Source: Verrucomicrobiota bacterium (GTDB taxonomy: Bacteria > Verrucomicrobiota > Verrucomicrobiia > Chthoniobacterales > UBA10450). From it: a stretch of DNA of 46,190 bases. The notes beneath the pieces were generated by a model. It ran no database searches, was not told the origin of the DNA, and saw only the letters and a program-made list of their open reading frames with translations. The stretch is taken from positions 1 through 46,190 of the forward strand of contig JAFASN010000065.1 in assembly GCA_019244415.1 (NCBI GenBank), read 5' to 3'. The translations under genes and the position numbers were made by a program. Positions 45,401 to 46,190 of this stretch are shown piece by piece (the stretch's first letter is position 1; the number at the start of each line of letters is the position of its first letter).

Positions 45401-45712
45401 CTTGTGCGCTTCATCAACTTCTGTGTCGAGTGAAACGCCGCAATATGGGCAAAACCGTATCTTAGGCCCGAACGGGTTTCCGAAGTGTGCTGGAGGAAGG
45501 CCGAGACCTCCGCCGCACTTCGGGCAATGCAGAAATAACTGCGACACGCCAGCTGCTCCAGCGAAGACAAACCCGATGACAGCAGACGCGAAGAGCCATT
45601 TGCTGTGGAGCACTGAGGACAGCCAGCCGGCGATGACGAATAGGGCAGCGCCGCAAGCAATAAGCACATAGCATATGCGAAGACGTTGCTGCAGATACGC
45701 CCGAATCGTCAC
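45395..45712 (-). CDS. Cassette gene A: two-span membrane protein with C-terminal zinc ribbon
   Basis: A 105-residue protein from GTG 45712 (MTIRAYLQQRLRICYVLIAC). Two membrane helices (about 13-34 and 40-62) are followed by CPKCGGG and CPYCGVS, two CxxC knuckles of a zinc ribbon. No named family. The stop overlaps attC-like site A; a GTTAGAC core lies 14 bases upstream of the start. Confidence 0.75.
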   Translation of the reverse strand: MTIRAYLQQRLRICYVLIACGAALFVIAGWLSSVLHSKWLFASAVIGFVFAGAAGVSQLFLHCPKCGGGLGLPPAHFGNPFGPKIRFCPYCGVSLDTEVDEAHKV

Positions 45713-45725
45713 GTGTGGCTTGTAG

Positions 45726-45744
45726 GTCTAACTAGTATTAGACG
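45726..45744. other. Core-like site at the right end of the cassette cluster
   Basis: GTCTAAC on the plus strand (GTTAGAC on the minus) begins an inverted repeat GTCTAA-CTAGTA-TTAGAC. It marks the upstream boundary of cassette A and could be a degenerate attI or attC half-site. No integrase gene lies to its right within the window. Confidence 0.45.
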
Positions 45745-45951
45745 AAAGTTCGTCTTTCGAGGCGAACAATTTTTCGCCTATCACAGGCGGGAATGCAGGG
45801 ACGTTTCGTCAATGAAGCTGCGGATCTTCAGACCCCGGCCTGTTCCAAACGATGCGAATCGAGATTCTGATAAATCCGACAAATATGATTGACAACAGCC
45901 GTTCCTACCCTTCAACATCGCATTCTTAACTCCGAGTGACCTATTAACCCA

Positions 45952-46190
45952 TGAAACGAAATATTCCTTGTCTCACCACGCTGCTCTGCTCCGCAACCGC
46001 CGGTTTGTTCGCGATCTGCACCGCCCACGCTGGTTACATCGTCACACTCACGCAGCAAGGCCCGAACGTCGTCGCCAACGGCAGTGGCGCGATTGATCTG
46101 ACCGGGCTCACTTTTGATGGCACCAAATCAGCCGCGGGGGAGGGCATTTTTCCTAGCCGTGCCCTCATCGGAACCGGCGCCGCAGGCTCC
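45952..46190 (+). CDS. Secreted protein, probable PEP-CTERM type (start only)
   Basis: 80 codons to the right edge. The signal peptide is MKRNIPCLTTLLCSATAGLF ending CTAHAG. It is followed by YIVTLTQQGPNVVANGSGAI and DLTGLTFDG, a beginning common to Verrucomicrobial PEP-CTERM proteins (xVTLxQxGxNVVAxGSGxxxLTGL). The C-terminal sorting signal is beyond the window, so the class is inferred from the N-terminus only. Confidence 0.75.

Noticed and set aside
45733..45951. Integron integrase next to the cassette cluster
   Set aside because: Frames in this stretch are short and show no tyrosine-recombinase motifs; the next real gene is the secreted protein at 45952.

Overview
The window is GC-rich bacterial DNA. 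It looks like a soil Verrucomicrobiota genome, near Chthoniobacterales/'Udaeobacter' (an inference). The pointers are a long SecA with a C-terminal zinc motif, the start of a PEP-CTERM-type secreted protein, a small fibronectin-III protein, an ADOP-type permease, and many short palindromic and heptanucleotide repeats between and inside genes. No rRNA, CRISPR array, complete IS element or integrase gene was seen.

1-21.9 kb is mostly a housekeeping block: the end of a 3-methyladenine glycosylase gene, a TonB-C-like periplasmic protein, secA, tRNA-Ser(UGA), a PA0069-type radical SAM protein and an alpha/beta hydrolase. Next comes a tightly coupled five-gene operon: small acidic protein, egtB, egtD, an ABC ATPase, and a binding-protein/permease fusion resembling EgtUV. 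It looks like ergothioneine synthesis plus a dedicated transporter. After it are a Tat-exported aldo/keto reductase, a sensor protein with an ethylene-receptor-like membrane domain, a succinate-semialdehyde dehydrogenase, a CarD-like protein, a LOG-family protein, a tatA-ACP-glycosyltransferase cluster, an NTF2-like protein, and thiC behind a TPP riboswitch and terminator.

21.9-34.3 kb is accessory and partly decayed. Downstream of thiC lie three diverged thiC 3'-end fragments that bracket a DUF4160/DUF2442 pair and a broken zeta-toxin-like gene. Then come an MBL-hydrolase fragment, an mhqNOD-like quinone-stress cluster (dioxygenase frameshifted, nitroreductase, DUF5996, carboxylesterase), a TMEM175-like channel, and a BglII-type restriction endonuclease (two frameshifts) with an MT-A70 methyltransferase. 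The latter two are followed by a possible HEPN protein and a coiled-coil protein. A quinone oxidoreductase is flanked by a full and a truncated copy of one unknown gene. A thioredoxin-reductase-like flavoprotein, a VOC protein, a TRIC-channel fragment and a cupin end this part.

34.5-44.3 kb carries an M61 peptidase, an FN3-domain protein, a MOSC protein, an ADOP permease with a small membrane protein, a TonB-C/TPR protein and a GDSL-type hydrolase.

44.4-45.7 kb is a short cluster of three minus-strand gene cassettes, each ending in an attC-like site, with no integrase in view (a CALIN-like array). The window ends inside a secreted protein gene.

Several frameshifts in the 22-28 kb part can be explained by one missing base in a short homopolymer, so some 'pseudogenes' may be sequencing errors.
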